64,000 bases of DNA, from contig JBAYFO010000015.1 of assembly GCA_041667115.1 (NCBI GenBank), positions 3,017 through 67,016 of the forward strand. The letters run 5' to 3'. Below the pieces are notes generated by a model that was given only the letters and a program-made list of their open reading frames with translations, was not told the origin of the DNA and did no database searches. The position numbers were made by a program, and so were the translations under genes. The DNA comes from UBA1563 sp041667115 (GTDB lineage: Bacteria; Bacteroidota; Ignavibacteria; Ignavibacteriales; Ignavibacteriaceae). How positions within the stretch are numbered: position 1 is the stretch's first letter; each line of letters opens with the position of its first letter. Positions 52,295-60,522 of the stretch are shown here, in pieces.

Positions 52295-54667
52295 TTAAGT
52301 TAGTTTTTTAGAGACTGTTAATTTATTTTTTCCGTTAATTCTCCGGTATTCAAATTTATCCATCAATGTTTTCACCAGATAAATTCCAATTCCTCCCGGT
52401 TTTCTTTCCTCTAAAGGAATATCTTTTGGTTCCGGCACATCAAGAGGATTAAATTCCACTCCGTCATCAAGAAATTCCATAACTACGTTTCCAACATAAC
52501 TCTTTATTTTGATTTGAATGTAATGCGATTTTTCATCAGGGAAAGAATAACTAATTGCATTTACTAATATTTCTTCCATCACTAAACGAAGTTTATAAAT
52601 GACCGAAAGAGAAAAGTTTAGCGCTTTACAAAATATAAGCAATTCATTGATTGCCTTGGTAATTTCTTCATTCGAATTATGAATAACAAGTTCTTGACTA
52701 CTGAGCAACCGTCCGTTCTTAAATTGGTCGGGGTCCATCGGCTTAATCCATTTAAGGGCAAAAGAAGTAATATCATCCGACTGGGGAGCCGCATCAGAGA
52801 AATATTTTACGGCACTGATAGAGTTAACCACTATTTCTTTCGCAGAACTTAATCCTTGAGACGATAGAAACAACTCGAGCCGTTTTTCAGAATAAAGTTC
52901 ATCGGAAAGATTTTGAGCTTCCGTTATGCCATCTGTATAGAGAAAAAGTGTGTCATCTTCAGCCAACATAATTTTTGCTAACCGGTACTGATAATTCTCA
53001 ATTATACCAACGGCAATATCCCCGGTTTTTTCGATCTTCTTAACGGTTCCATTTGAAGAAACAACGAACGGCAAATTATGCCCGGCATTAACAAAATCAA
53101 TTTCACCTGTGCATAAATTTATTCTTCCGATAAAAATTGTAACAAACATAGATGAGTCATTTTCCATGCAGAGATCGTTATTTACTTTGGTGATTATTTC
53201 ATTCAGTGGAATGTCGATTGAAGTAGAAGCTTTAATTAAAGTCTTTGTGACCGCCATAAATAAAGAAGCAGGAACTCCCTTTCCTGAAACATCACCAATT
53301 GAAAAATAAAGGAAAGAATTATCTAAAAGGAAAAAATCATAAAAATCTCCACCAACTTCTTTTGCCGGTTCAATTACTGCGTAAAGATCAACTTCAGAAC
53401 GATCCGGAAAAGGAGGAAAGATTTTTGGGAGGATTCCCATCTGAATCTCATGAGCAATTTTCAACTCACTTTCCATTTTTTGTTTTGCCGCAGTTGTTTC
53501 CATCAAATTACTAATGTACTGCCGCAAAGATATCTTCATAAAATTAAATGAGGCTGCCAAATGGCTCACTTCATCTTTTGAATGCATTTCGGGGATAGCC
53601 ACATCAAAATTTCCAGCGGCAATTTCATCAGTCGCGGCAGCAAGTTTTTTTAACGGACGCGTAATTCGATTTGCAAGAATAACAATTGCGATAATAAGGA
53701 GCATAGCTCCGAGCAGATTATACAATAAAATATATTTCGTTAAATCATTCAGGTCTGCCATCAATTCATTATCGGGAATAACTACTCCAAGCGACCAATC
53801 ATTTGTAAGGAGCGGGACATAAGAAAGCCAGATATTTTTTTTATCAAGAAATCGATTGAGGAAGATAAAATCAGATTTGCCATGCAACGCAGCTTGTCCA
53901 TACTTTCTAACATCGAGATCATTATACTTTTCCGCAACGCTAAAAATTGTTTCATTCATAATAAAATCTTTTTTAGGATACGTTACAAAAGTTCCATCAT
54001 GAGAAATTAAGAAGGCATAACCATTCTTATATAATTTGACTCCTTTCACTATTTGTTCAAGCCAATGAAGATCTATTTCTGCGCTAACAACACCTGCACA
54101 AACTCTTTTTCCGTTTTTGATCAGATAGAAAGGAACTGAAAACGTTGCGAGAATTTTTGAATTGTTGTCTACATTATAATATGGTTCGCTCCACATCGCT
54201 TTCCCAAGTTCTTTTGGAATTAAATACCAGTCTTTAATCCGGTAATTATTTTCTGGTGAACTAAGAAAGACTGTTTTAAGTTTACCGTTATTTTTATAGA
54301 CATACGGAGCAAATTCACCCTTGATACTTTGAAAGAAATCGGGTTCGAAGGCAATGGTAACGCCGGTAATTTCATTGCTTGATGCGGTTACATTGGTTAG
54401 TAACGTCAGCATTTCTTTTTCCGTCATTGATGAATGTTCTAATTGATATGCCAACGTATATGGGATTTTTTCTACGTTAGTCAAAATAATTTCAATCTTA
54501 TTTACCGTAGCAAGAGAAAGATGCCTGGCATTCAATCGAACGTTCTTGAGAAGAATATCACGAGAATGGGAAAAATTGCTGCCAAAAATAATTAGAAAAA
54601 TAATACCGCTAATGGCAAGTATTGAAAATACTAATTTTACCGCTAAAGAATTTCTAAGGCGAACCAT
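52295..54667 (-). CDS. Membrane sensor with dCache, HAMP, SpoIIE phosphatase and RsbW-like ATPase domains
   Basis: 790 residues. Membrane segment at about 9-29; periplasmic dCache-like sensor at about 35-305 (DWYLIPKELGKAMWSEPYYN; LISHDGTFVTYPKK). Second membrane segment at about 312-334; HAMP (ANRITRPLKKLAAATDEIAAG); coiled coil; SpoIIE/PP2C domain with VGGDFYDFF, IGDVSGKGVPASL, NAGHNLP, LYTDGITEA and SDDIT. The C-terminal HATPase has VMEEILVNAISYSF, DDGVEFNP and GGIGIYLVKTL. So one chain has both the phosphatase and the kinase-type domain of a partner switch. It overlaps the upstream binding-protein gene by 14 bases. Confidence 0.93.
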   Translation of the reverse strand: MVRLRNSLAVKLVFSILAISGIIFLIIFGSNFSHSRDILLKNVRLNARHLSLATVNKIEIILTNVEKIPYTLAYQLEHSSMTEKEMLTLLTNVTASSNEITGVTIAFEPDFFQSIKGEFAPYVYKNNGKLKTVFLSSPENNYRIKDWYLIPKELGKAMWSEPYYNVDNNSKILATFSVPFYLIKNGKRVCAGVVSAEIDLHWLEQIVKGVKLYKNGYAFLISHDGTFVTYPKKDFIMNETIFSVAEKYNDLDVRKYGQAALHGKSDFIFLNRFLDKKNIWLSYVPLLTNDWSLGVVIPDNELMADLNDLTKYILLYNLLGAMLLIIAIVILANRITRPLKKLAAATDEIAAGNFDVAIPEMHSKDEVSHLAASFNFMKISLRQYISNLMETTAAKQKMESELKIAHEIQMGILPKIFPPFPDRSEVDLYAVIEPAKEVGGDFYDFFLLDNSFLYFSIGDVSGKGVPASLFMAVTKTLIKASTSIDIPLNEIITKVNNDLCMENDSSMFVTIFIGRINLCTGEIDFVNAGHNLPFVVSSNGTVKKIEKTGDIAVGIIENYQYRLAKIMLAEDDTLFLYTDGITEAQNLSDELYSEKRLELFLSSQGLSSAKEIVVNSISAVKYFSDAAPQSDDITSFALKWIKPMDPDQFKNGRLLSSQELVIHNSNEEITKAINELLIFCKALNFSLSVIYKLRLVMEEILVNAISYSFPDEKSHYIQIKIKSYVGNVVMEFLDDGVEFNPLDVPEPKDIPLEERKPGGIGIYLVKTLMDKFEYRRINGKNKLTVSKKLT

Positions 54668-55625
54668 ACGGCGACCTAAAAAAATCTTTGAATAAAATAT
54701 TTTGTTTGATATAACCGCTTTCTATTAATGTTTTAACAACATTAGTATAATCGCTTTCTCGCAATTCACCGATTTTTGCTCCTTCGGAAGGCTGAAGTAA
54801 GCTGTACATCTGCCTGAGCATCCAGCGTTGATGCATTTCATTTGCCGCGTATTTTGCTTTGGTAAGATATTTCATCACCAGTTGAAGTGATTCTTCTTCA
54901 TGCGCAAAAGCGTATTGCCAGCCAGCTAAAGTTGCGGTGACAAAATCTTTGCAGGCTTGTTCATTTCGTTTGTAATAATCCTCGAGAACATAAATTCCAT
55001 CCTCAGGAAAGTTTAAGCCGTAGTCTTGAAAGGAAAAAATTGTTAGGTCTTTTTCATCATATCCGCTGTTTTTTAGAAGATGCAATTCGTTATACAACAT
55101 CACCGAAGTAACATCAACAACATCGCGGATAAAAATATTTTGCGTTTCTGAAAGCGGATATAATTCCACATGTAAGTTGTATTTCTTAAAAAGAGCTAAT
55201 GGCTGGATACGAAAATCTTTTTGCCACAACGCGACCTTCTTTCCATCCAGATCTTTTATAGTGCGAATTCCCTTCTCTTTTTTAGCCACCAACATAAGAG
55301 CAGACCGCTGAATAAGCTGCCCGATATTGATTAACTTAACATTTTTATCTCTCAGCTGTAACGCCGAGGATAACCAGGCTGAACAAATATCGGTTTTTTT
55401 TTCGGCAAGCCAATCTAACGAAGAACGGTTGGGACCACCGGTCAGCAGTTCAACATTCAGCCCATATTTTTTATAAAATCCCTTTTCATAAGCCATTATA
55501 AAGCCTGCGAACTGGGCTTGGGGAATCCAGTGTGCCAGATATCGAAGAGATATTTCCTTTTTTTGCTGCGGAAAAAGAGTCTGTGCAAAAAGGATAAGTG
55601 TAACGATAATAAAGACTTTTTTCAT
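54654..55625 (-). CDS. NMT1/THI5-like periplasmic binding protein
   Basis: A binding-protein fold related to riboflavin/pyrimidine-precursor and nitrate/sulfonate uptake proteins. Signal peptide KKVFIIVTLILFAQTLFPQ, then ISLRYLAHWIPQAQFAGFIMAYEKGFY and LDGKKVALWQKDF. I start it at the ATG at 55625 (323 residues), because the frame upstream of that lacks any protein-like character and the signal peptide begins exactly there. No ABC permease or ATPase follows. Instead it overlaps the gene for a membrane phosphatase, suggesting that it delivers a ligand signal rather than only transport. Confidence 0.88.
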   Translation of the reverse strand: MKKVFIIVTLILFAQTLFPQQKKEISLRYLAHWIPQAQFAGFIMAYEKGFYKKYGLNVELLTGGPNRSSLDWLAEKKTDICSAWLSSALQLRDKNVKLINIGQLIQRSALMLVAKKEKGIRTIKDLDGKKVALWQKDFRIQPLALFKKYNLHVELYPLSETQNIFIRDVVDVTSVMLYNELHLLKNSGYDEKDLTIFSFQDYGLNFPEDGIYVLEDYYKRNEQACKDFVTATLAGWQYAFAHEEESLQLVMKYLTKAKYAANEMHQRWMLRQMYSLLQPSEGAKIGELRESDYTNVVKTLIESGYIKQNILFKDFFRSPYGSP

Positions 55626-55962
55626 TAGTGCGAAAATCAAGTTTTTGTTTTTAGCAAAATAAGAAAATTTTCTTATGTTGTACAATCTTCTATTGATAGA
55701 ATGATCCAGGAGACAGAACTTAGAAAGGATGAGTTGCTCGTATGCGAATAGCCTTATTGACAAAATTATCAGTACTCTTCTACTTGCAAAAGCCAAGAGG
55801 GGACAAATAGATTTTAGAGTCAATAATCTATTTATCGAAAACCCATCTATCCTCTCAGTCTCTATATGAACTATCTTTAAATGTTCCATGAATTTTGCAA
55901 GAAGCCTAATGTTCTTTAAATTTCAATTGTTGCAAATATGTTTTTCAAAAACTTAGTATAAA
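55626..55962. other. Divergent intergenic region between the two signalling modules
   Basis: 337 bases without a convincing gene, although a frame continuous with the binding-protein gene remains open over much of it. It should hold promoters for both directions. The clearest element is a 9-bp perfect inverted repeat at 55805-55833. A TTATTTTG sequence on the minus strand, 30-40 bases before the binding-protein ATG, is one base off a TAnnTTTG -7 box. I found no tRNA or terminator. Confidence 0.6.
55805..55833. promoter_or_regulatory. Inverted repeat, possible operator or hairpin
   Basis: AAATAGATT at 55805-55813 and AATCTATTT at 55825-55833 form a perfect 9-bp inverted repeat with an 11-base spacer. 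It sits midway between divergent genes. The half-site spacing of about two helical turns would suit a dimeric regulator, but the AT-rich setting makes chance occurrence quite possible. Confidence 0.3.
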
Positions 55963-57036
55963 ATGAAAACAAACCGTTACAAAATATCTTTAATTACATG
56001 TCTGCTCATCCTTCATTATTTCCCGGATAATTTTTCTCAGGAACGAAAATATGATCTCTATGGATATGGGCAGGTGGAATATCAAGCTTCGAATAAAAAG
56101 AATTCCATTAATGGATTTAATCAACGAAGAATCAATTTAATTGGAGAATATTTTATTGATCAAAACATCCGGGTATTAAGCGATATTGAATACGAAGGTG
56201 GTTCTGAATTAAATACTACCGACAGTATTTATAACGGAGGTATAAAAGTTTCTAGAATGTGGATTGAGTATACACTCAATCCGGCTCTTAATTTTAGAGC
56301 CGGAAAAATGCTCTCTCCTTTTGGGTTGTACAATCTGATCCATGACGCCTCGGCGAGCTATTACGCAGTTGACGCCCCTCTGATGTATTTGCGATTCAAA
56401 TTTTTTCCCGGTGTTCGCGCACAGAGATTGATTTCAAAGTACAACACCGGTGTTTCGGTTTTTGGAACATTTAATCTAAATAAGCAAGGTTCACAAATCG
56501 AATATGATCTTGGCATTTCCAACGGAAGGGGAAGTTTAGCTGACGGAACCGACGCCAACCAAAACAAAGCGGTCTATGGAAGAATTTTGTTCCGCCCTTC
56601 ATTCTTAAATGGATTACAATTTGGAACTTCATATTACGCAGATAAAAATCTTTCAGGTATCGGGGGAATCGAAAATGATTACGAAACCAATCTTGGAATC
56701 GATTTTCAATACGAAAATAATTCAATTCAGCTTCAAGCTGAATCGATGCTCTCAACTTTTACAAATCCTACTAGTGTTAGACAAACAACTGAGGTACATT
56801 ATGTGCAAGTAGCTTATACCTTTTGGGATGTCTTAACCCCATTTTTTAACTTTACCTCTGTGCTTCCTGATTTCAAAAACACAGAGAACACTTATCACCG
56901 GTGGAATGCTGGACTCAACTACGCCGTTTCGGCAAATCTTTATTTGAAATCGGAGATTCAGTTTCATACCTATGAAGAGGATAACAGCGAAAATGGTTTT
57001 ATTGTTTTTAAATCAAGTCTAGCGGTAGCATTCTGA
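55963..57036 (+). CDS. Porin-like outer-membrane beta-barrel protein
   Basis: 357 residues: a signal peptide at 1-27, then DLYGYGQVEYQASNKK and alternating amphipathic strands to the C-terminal FIVFKSSLAVAF, a typical barrel ending in Phe. It contains RRINLIGEYFIDQNIRVLSDIEYEGG and ALNFRAGKMLSPFGLYN, common in phosphate-selective/general porin-like proteins. It is translationally coupled (TGATG) to a PstS-like protein gene, which suggests ligand entry for that protein. Confidence 0.82.
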   Translation: MKTNRYKISLITCLLILHYFPDNFSQERKYDLYGYGQVEYQASNKKNSINGFNQRRINLIGEYFIDQNIRVLSDIEYEGGSELNTTDSIYNGGIKVSRMWIEYTLNPALNFRAGKMLSPFGLYNLIHDASASYYAVDAPLMYLRFKFFPGVRAQRLISKYNTGVSVFGTFNLNKQGSQIEYDLGISNGRGSLADGTDANQNKAVYGRILFRPSFLNGLQFGTSYYADKNLSGIGGIENDYETNLGIDFQYENNSIQLQAESMLSTFTNPTSVRQTTEVHYVQVAYTFWDVLTPFFNFTSVLPDFKNTENTYHRWNAGLNYAVSANLYLKSEIQFHTYEEDNSENGFIVFKSSLAVAF

Positions 57037-57479
57037 TGATTATCCGTTTGAAATATCATACTCTTCTCTTAATTGCTTCTTCAGTGTTATTCTTCTTTCC
57101 TTCTAAGATATTTTGCCAAACAATAATTATAAATAAAACAAACCCTGTTGAGAAGATATCCAAATCAATGCTGCGTAATATTTTTCTAGGAAACAATGTT
57201 TCGTGGGAAAATGGGAGAAGAATACAAATCGTAGATTTTATCTCAGATTCTCCGCTCAGAAAACAATTTGACGAAAACACATTGATGCTGTCTCCCCAAA
57301 AAGTCAGTATGATCTGGGTAAAGGTTTCTTTAAGCGGGAAATCAATTCCTCCTAAAATTGTTCATGCGGAAGAAGATGTTAAAAATTTCATAAACGAAAA
57401 CGAAGGAGGGATCGGTTACATCAAAAATGTGACTAACCTTCCTCAGTCTGTCAAAATCATTCAAGTTACCGAAGAATGA
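57036..57479 (+). CDS. Small PstS-like periplasmic binding protein
   Basis: 147 residues. Signal peptide with cleavage after IFC, then IIINKTNPVEKISKSMLRNIFLGNNVSWENGRRIQIVDF and a C-terminal EGGIGYIKNVTNLPQSVKII. This is the short one-lobe PBP-like domain annotated in many genomes as phosphate ABC transporter substrate-binding protein. No transporter genes accompany it. Its start overlaps the porin stop, and its stop overlaps the phosphatase start, so all three are one translational unit. Confidence 0.82.
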   Translation: MIIRLKYHTLLLIASSVLFFFPSKIFCQTIIINKTNPVEKISKSMLRNIFLGNNVSWENGRRIQIVDFISDSPLRKQFDENTLMLSPQKVSMIWVKVSLSGKSIPPKIVHAEEDVKNFINENEGGIGYIKNVTNLPQSVKIIQVTEE

Positions 57480-58918
57480 AAAACTCTTTTGCAAAATTTT
57501 TACGCATTTTTTCGCATAGCCTGCGTAGTAGATTAATTACTTTTCTTACTCTCTTTCTTTTACTCTTATCCACTGGATATTATGTTTATACGTTGTCGGT
57601 TCAAGGAGCTTTTTTCCGCTCATCCTATGCACAAAACACTTCCGATGTAATGGATGCAATTAAATTCGGGATCGAATTAAGCCTTGAAGAAGAAAACTAT
57701 ACCGCTCTCCAAAAAATATTTTCATGGGCAAAAGGAGAGCACTATGTAAAATTTATTGTTCTGCTTTCGGAAGATTCATCTATAATTGCACAGTTTCCAG
57801 AAGATTATAAAATGGACAGAACCAGTCTCTCACAACCACCGTCTTTCTTTTCAGATGATTATATCTTAAAAAGTACATTTAGTTCTTCTATTACAAAAGG
57901 GACTCTCCTCGTTGGTTTTTCCACTCAATCATTACGACTGCACGAAAGAAAAATTCTCATTGATGTTGGCATCTCAACATTGATCTTTATTTTACTTTCG
58001 GTCCTCTTTGGTTCCCTTTTTTCAAAAGGAATTACAAAACCATTGGAAGAATTAAAAAGAGTGACGGAAAAAATTTCAAGCGGAAACATTGATGAACGTG
58101 TAACTCTTAAAAAAGGAACGGATGAAGTTCTCTCAGTATCCTCCTCTTTCAACACGATGGTAGATAGAGTGCTTGCTGCTCAAAAAGATTTAGAAAATGA
58201 TTTATTAGAAGCTGCGGCATTTGTTAAAACAACCCTCCCTCTTCCTACCGACAAACCTTTTCCAATTGACTGGAAATTTCTTCCTTCAAAACGTCTAGGT
58301 GGAGATTCGTTCGGATATGAGTTTATTGATGAAGAAACATTTGCATTTTACTTACTTGACGTATCGGGGCATGGACTCGGAGCGGCCTTGCTTTCTGTAG
58401 CAGTTTTAAATGTTCTCCGTTCCAAATCATTAAAAGACGCTGATTTTAAAAATCCCTCTTCCGTTTTGTACGCTCTGAATAACGCTTTCCCGATGGAACA
58501 TTATGGCGACAAATATTTTACGATTTGGTACGGTGTCCTCAATATTCATACATTACAATTAAGTTATAGCTGCGCCGGTCATCCGCCTGCTTTATTAATA
58601 CGAAAGAGCGAACTCTCCGATGCAGTAGTACATAGGATCGGGAATAAAAATTTTTTTATTGGAGGAATGCCCGGTTTTGAATTCGATACCGATATAGTTG
58701 AACTGCGGAGCGGAGATACTCTCTTTCTTCTGAGTGATGGAGTTTATGAATTAGAAAAAATTGATGGATCAATAATGTCTCTTGATGAATTTGAGAAATT
58801 CATACTTAGGTTTCATTCTGAATCATTTACTCTTGATAGCTTAATTTTCGAATTGAGTAAAATTAAAATGAATGCTCCTTTTGATGATGATTTTTCAATA
58901 ATAAAAATTACTCTCTAA
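57476..58918 (+). CDS. Membrane HAMP-SpoIIE (PP2C-type) phosphatase
   Basis: 480 residues. Membrane segment at about 18-40, short periplasmic sensor (to about 155), second membrane segment at about 160-182, HAMP (SKGITKPLEELKRVTEKISSG), then a SpoIIE phosphatase domain with LGGDSFGYEF, LLDVSGHGLGAALL, CAGHPPALL, LLSDGVYELE and a final DDDFSIIKI. The metal-binding aspartates appear present. Unlike the 790-residue protein across the divergent gap, it has no ATPase domain. Its 3' end overlaps the convergent barrel gene by four bases. Confidence 0.92.
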   Translation: MKNSFAKFLRIFSHSLRSRLITFLTLFLLLLSTGYYVYTLSVQGAFFRSSYAQNTSDVMDAIKFGIELSLEEENYTALQKIFSWAKGEHYVKFIVLLSEDSSIIAQFPEDYKMDRTSLSQPPSFFSDDYILKSTFSSSITKGTLLVGFSTQSLRLHERKILIDVGISTLIFILLSVLFGSLFSKGITKPLEELKRVTEKISSGNIDERVTLKKGTDEVLSVSSSFNTMVDRVLAAQKDLENDLLEAAAFVKTTLPLPTDKPFPIDWKFLPSKRLGGDSFGYEFIDEETFAFYLLDVSGHGLGAALLSVAVLNVLRSKSLKDADFKNPSSVLYALNNAFPMEHYGDKYFTIWYGVLNIHTLQLSYSCAGHPPALLIRKSELSDAVVHRIGNKNFFIGGMPGFEFDTDIVELRSGDTLFLLSDGVYELEKIDGSIMSLDEFEKFILRFHSESFTLDSLIFELSKIKMNAPFDDDFSIIKITL

Positions 58919-60522
58919 AAGCGTTTGGTGATATTAAAAAAGACTCCTCCTTGCGTATTCTTCTTTTCAAAAATTCCCTCGTAGGTAACAGAGGCATACA
59001 TGTTGTAAGGGATGCGGAACGACATTTCCAGCCCGGCGATTAATTGATGCATGCTGAGAGGATTATTCACAAAGCGGTATCTAACATCGCGGATTTCTCC
59101 CGACAATGAAATATCGTCATCGAAAAAAGATTTACTTGTTCGTAAAGCGATCTGTGTTCCTTCCGAATAGCTCGAAATTAATTTTAAGACAGAAATACTC
59201 CCGTCAACTTTTACAAACGGAATTTGAGAATAAGAAATTGTGCTTCCAAAATTTCGAGATGGTTTTGGATCTCGTTTTTGAAATCGGTACCCAGCGTTAA
59301 CAGAAATGTAGAGACGGGAAAATGGTCTTACATAAATGTTAGCAGAATACCCCTGTCGCATCTCGTTTTCGATGAGATATTCCAGCAACGTTTTATACGT
59401 TTCATAATAGACAACGTTCTTTCTAGCATCATAACTTACAGAGGCAGAAATAAGCGGGATGGGAGAATAACGGAGTGAGAAAAAAAGACTTGTAAGACTT
59501 ACCGTATTTTTATCTTTCCCGTTTACTTTTCTAAACATATCCACTTCAGAAGAAACAAATAATAATGTTTTAGGTAAAAGATCATTTGAGTGTTGTAAAT
59601 AAAGATAACGCCTGTCCGTTTTAAAGTTATTGGTTTGGTTAAATACCGCAACCGTATTTTCCATCGAAGAAGCATGCAGAGAATCGATCCTTCCAACATA
59701 TCCGCCGAACTGAAATAATTTAGCATTATATCCGTAATCTGAAAAATTGGGACGCGAACCCAAAATTGCTCCGGTATAATATTTCGAAAAAGTATATTCG
59801 TACTGAACACCGTCAATCGTTCCAACATTTGAAATATGAGAGTTTAAATGTCTTCCAAACCAAAGAAGCGAATGTTTTGAAAACTCATAAGAAACTCCCA
59901 AATCATAAATTTTCAAAGCCTGTCCAATATTTTTCTTTACCTTTTGCCAGTCCTTTACATTGTAGGAAAAGTTTATGTAGGAAGCGACAGAGAATTTTGA
60001 ATCAGAAATTTTATCAGCTGAAAAAGAGAGTGAGTATCTCCATCGTTGCATATCACCGCGATTACTAATATTATCAAACTGTGAAACCGATTGCATTGAT
60101 AATCTGCCATAATAATTTTTCGGAGTAGCTACTTTTTTAGAAATTCTATCTACTCCAGCGATGGTTGACAAAGAATCTAACTTTTCTCCTCCCGAGAGTT
60201 TCTCACTTTTTCTTTCCACTACTTTTACAAAGACAAATACATGTTCATTTTCAATTAGCGTAACATTATCAATCCTTTCACCGGCAACTGATTTACTTGA
60301 AAGAAATTTCACTTGAATTGCAGGAACTAACGCATTGGATCTGGAAATAAAAAGCGTGTCATTCACGCCAATATTTTCAGTTGAGACAAATTTCACATAA
60401 ACATTCTGAGGAGTCTGATAGGTAACAACTCCTTCTTTTTTTTCAATCCGTACCTGAGAAAAAGATTCTACTGCAAGAATTGTTACTAAAAAGATAAAAT
60501 ATTTAAGCGTTACTAACTTCAC
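58915..60522 (-). CDS. Predicted outer-membrane beta-barrel associated with multihaem cytochromes
   Basis: 535 residues with a signal peptide ending AVESFSQ. A small beta domain at about 25-110 (NVYVKFVSTENIGVNDTLFI) is followed by a low-complexity linker. From about 135 to the C-terminal FNITKRF come some 16-18 amphipathic strands, for example YGRLSMQSVSQFD, SVSYDARKNVVYYE and ANIYVRPFSRLYISVNAGYRF. It starts with GTG, overlapping the cytochrome stop as TAGTG, with GAGAAG before it. I recognise no named family. The arrangement resembles porin-cytochrome conduits, where a barrel holds a multihaem wire, but this is inferred from context. Confidence 0.7.
   Translation of the reverse strand: MKLVTLKYFIFLVTILAVESFSQVRIEKKEGVVTYQTPQNVYVKFVSTENIGVNDTLFISRSNALVPAIQVKFLSSKSVAGERIDNVTLIENEHVFVFVKVVERKSEKLSGGEKLDSLSTIAGVDRISKKVATPKNYYGRLSMQSVSQFDNISNRGDMQRWRYSLSFSADKISDSKFSVASYINFSYNVKDWQKVKKNIGQALKIYDLGVSYEFSKHSLLWFGRHLNSHISNVGTIDGVQYEYTFSKYYTGAILGSRPNFSDYGYNAKLFQFGGYVGRIDSLHASSMENTVAVFNQTNNFKTDRRYLYLQHSNDLLPKTLLFVSSEVDMFRKVNGKDKNTVSLTSLFFSLRYSPIPLISASVSYDARKNVVYYETYKTLLEYLIENEMRQGYSANIYVRPFSRLYISVNAGYRFQKRDPKPSRNFGSTISYSQIPFVKVDGSISVLKLISSYSEGTQIALRTSKSFFDDDISLSGEIRDVRYRFVNNPLSMHQLIAGLEMSFRIPYNMYASVTYEGIFEKKNTQGGVFFNITKRF

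Noticed and set aside
55626..55889. N-terminal extension of 88 residues on the NMT1-like protein
   Set aside because: The signal peptide begins exactly at the ATG at 55625, the extension has no protein-like pattern, and it would hide the signal peptide inside the chain.
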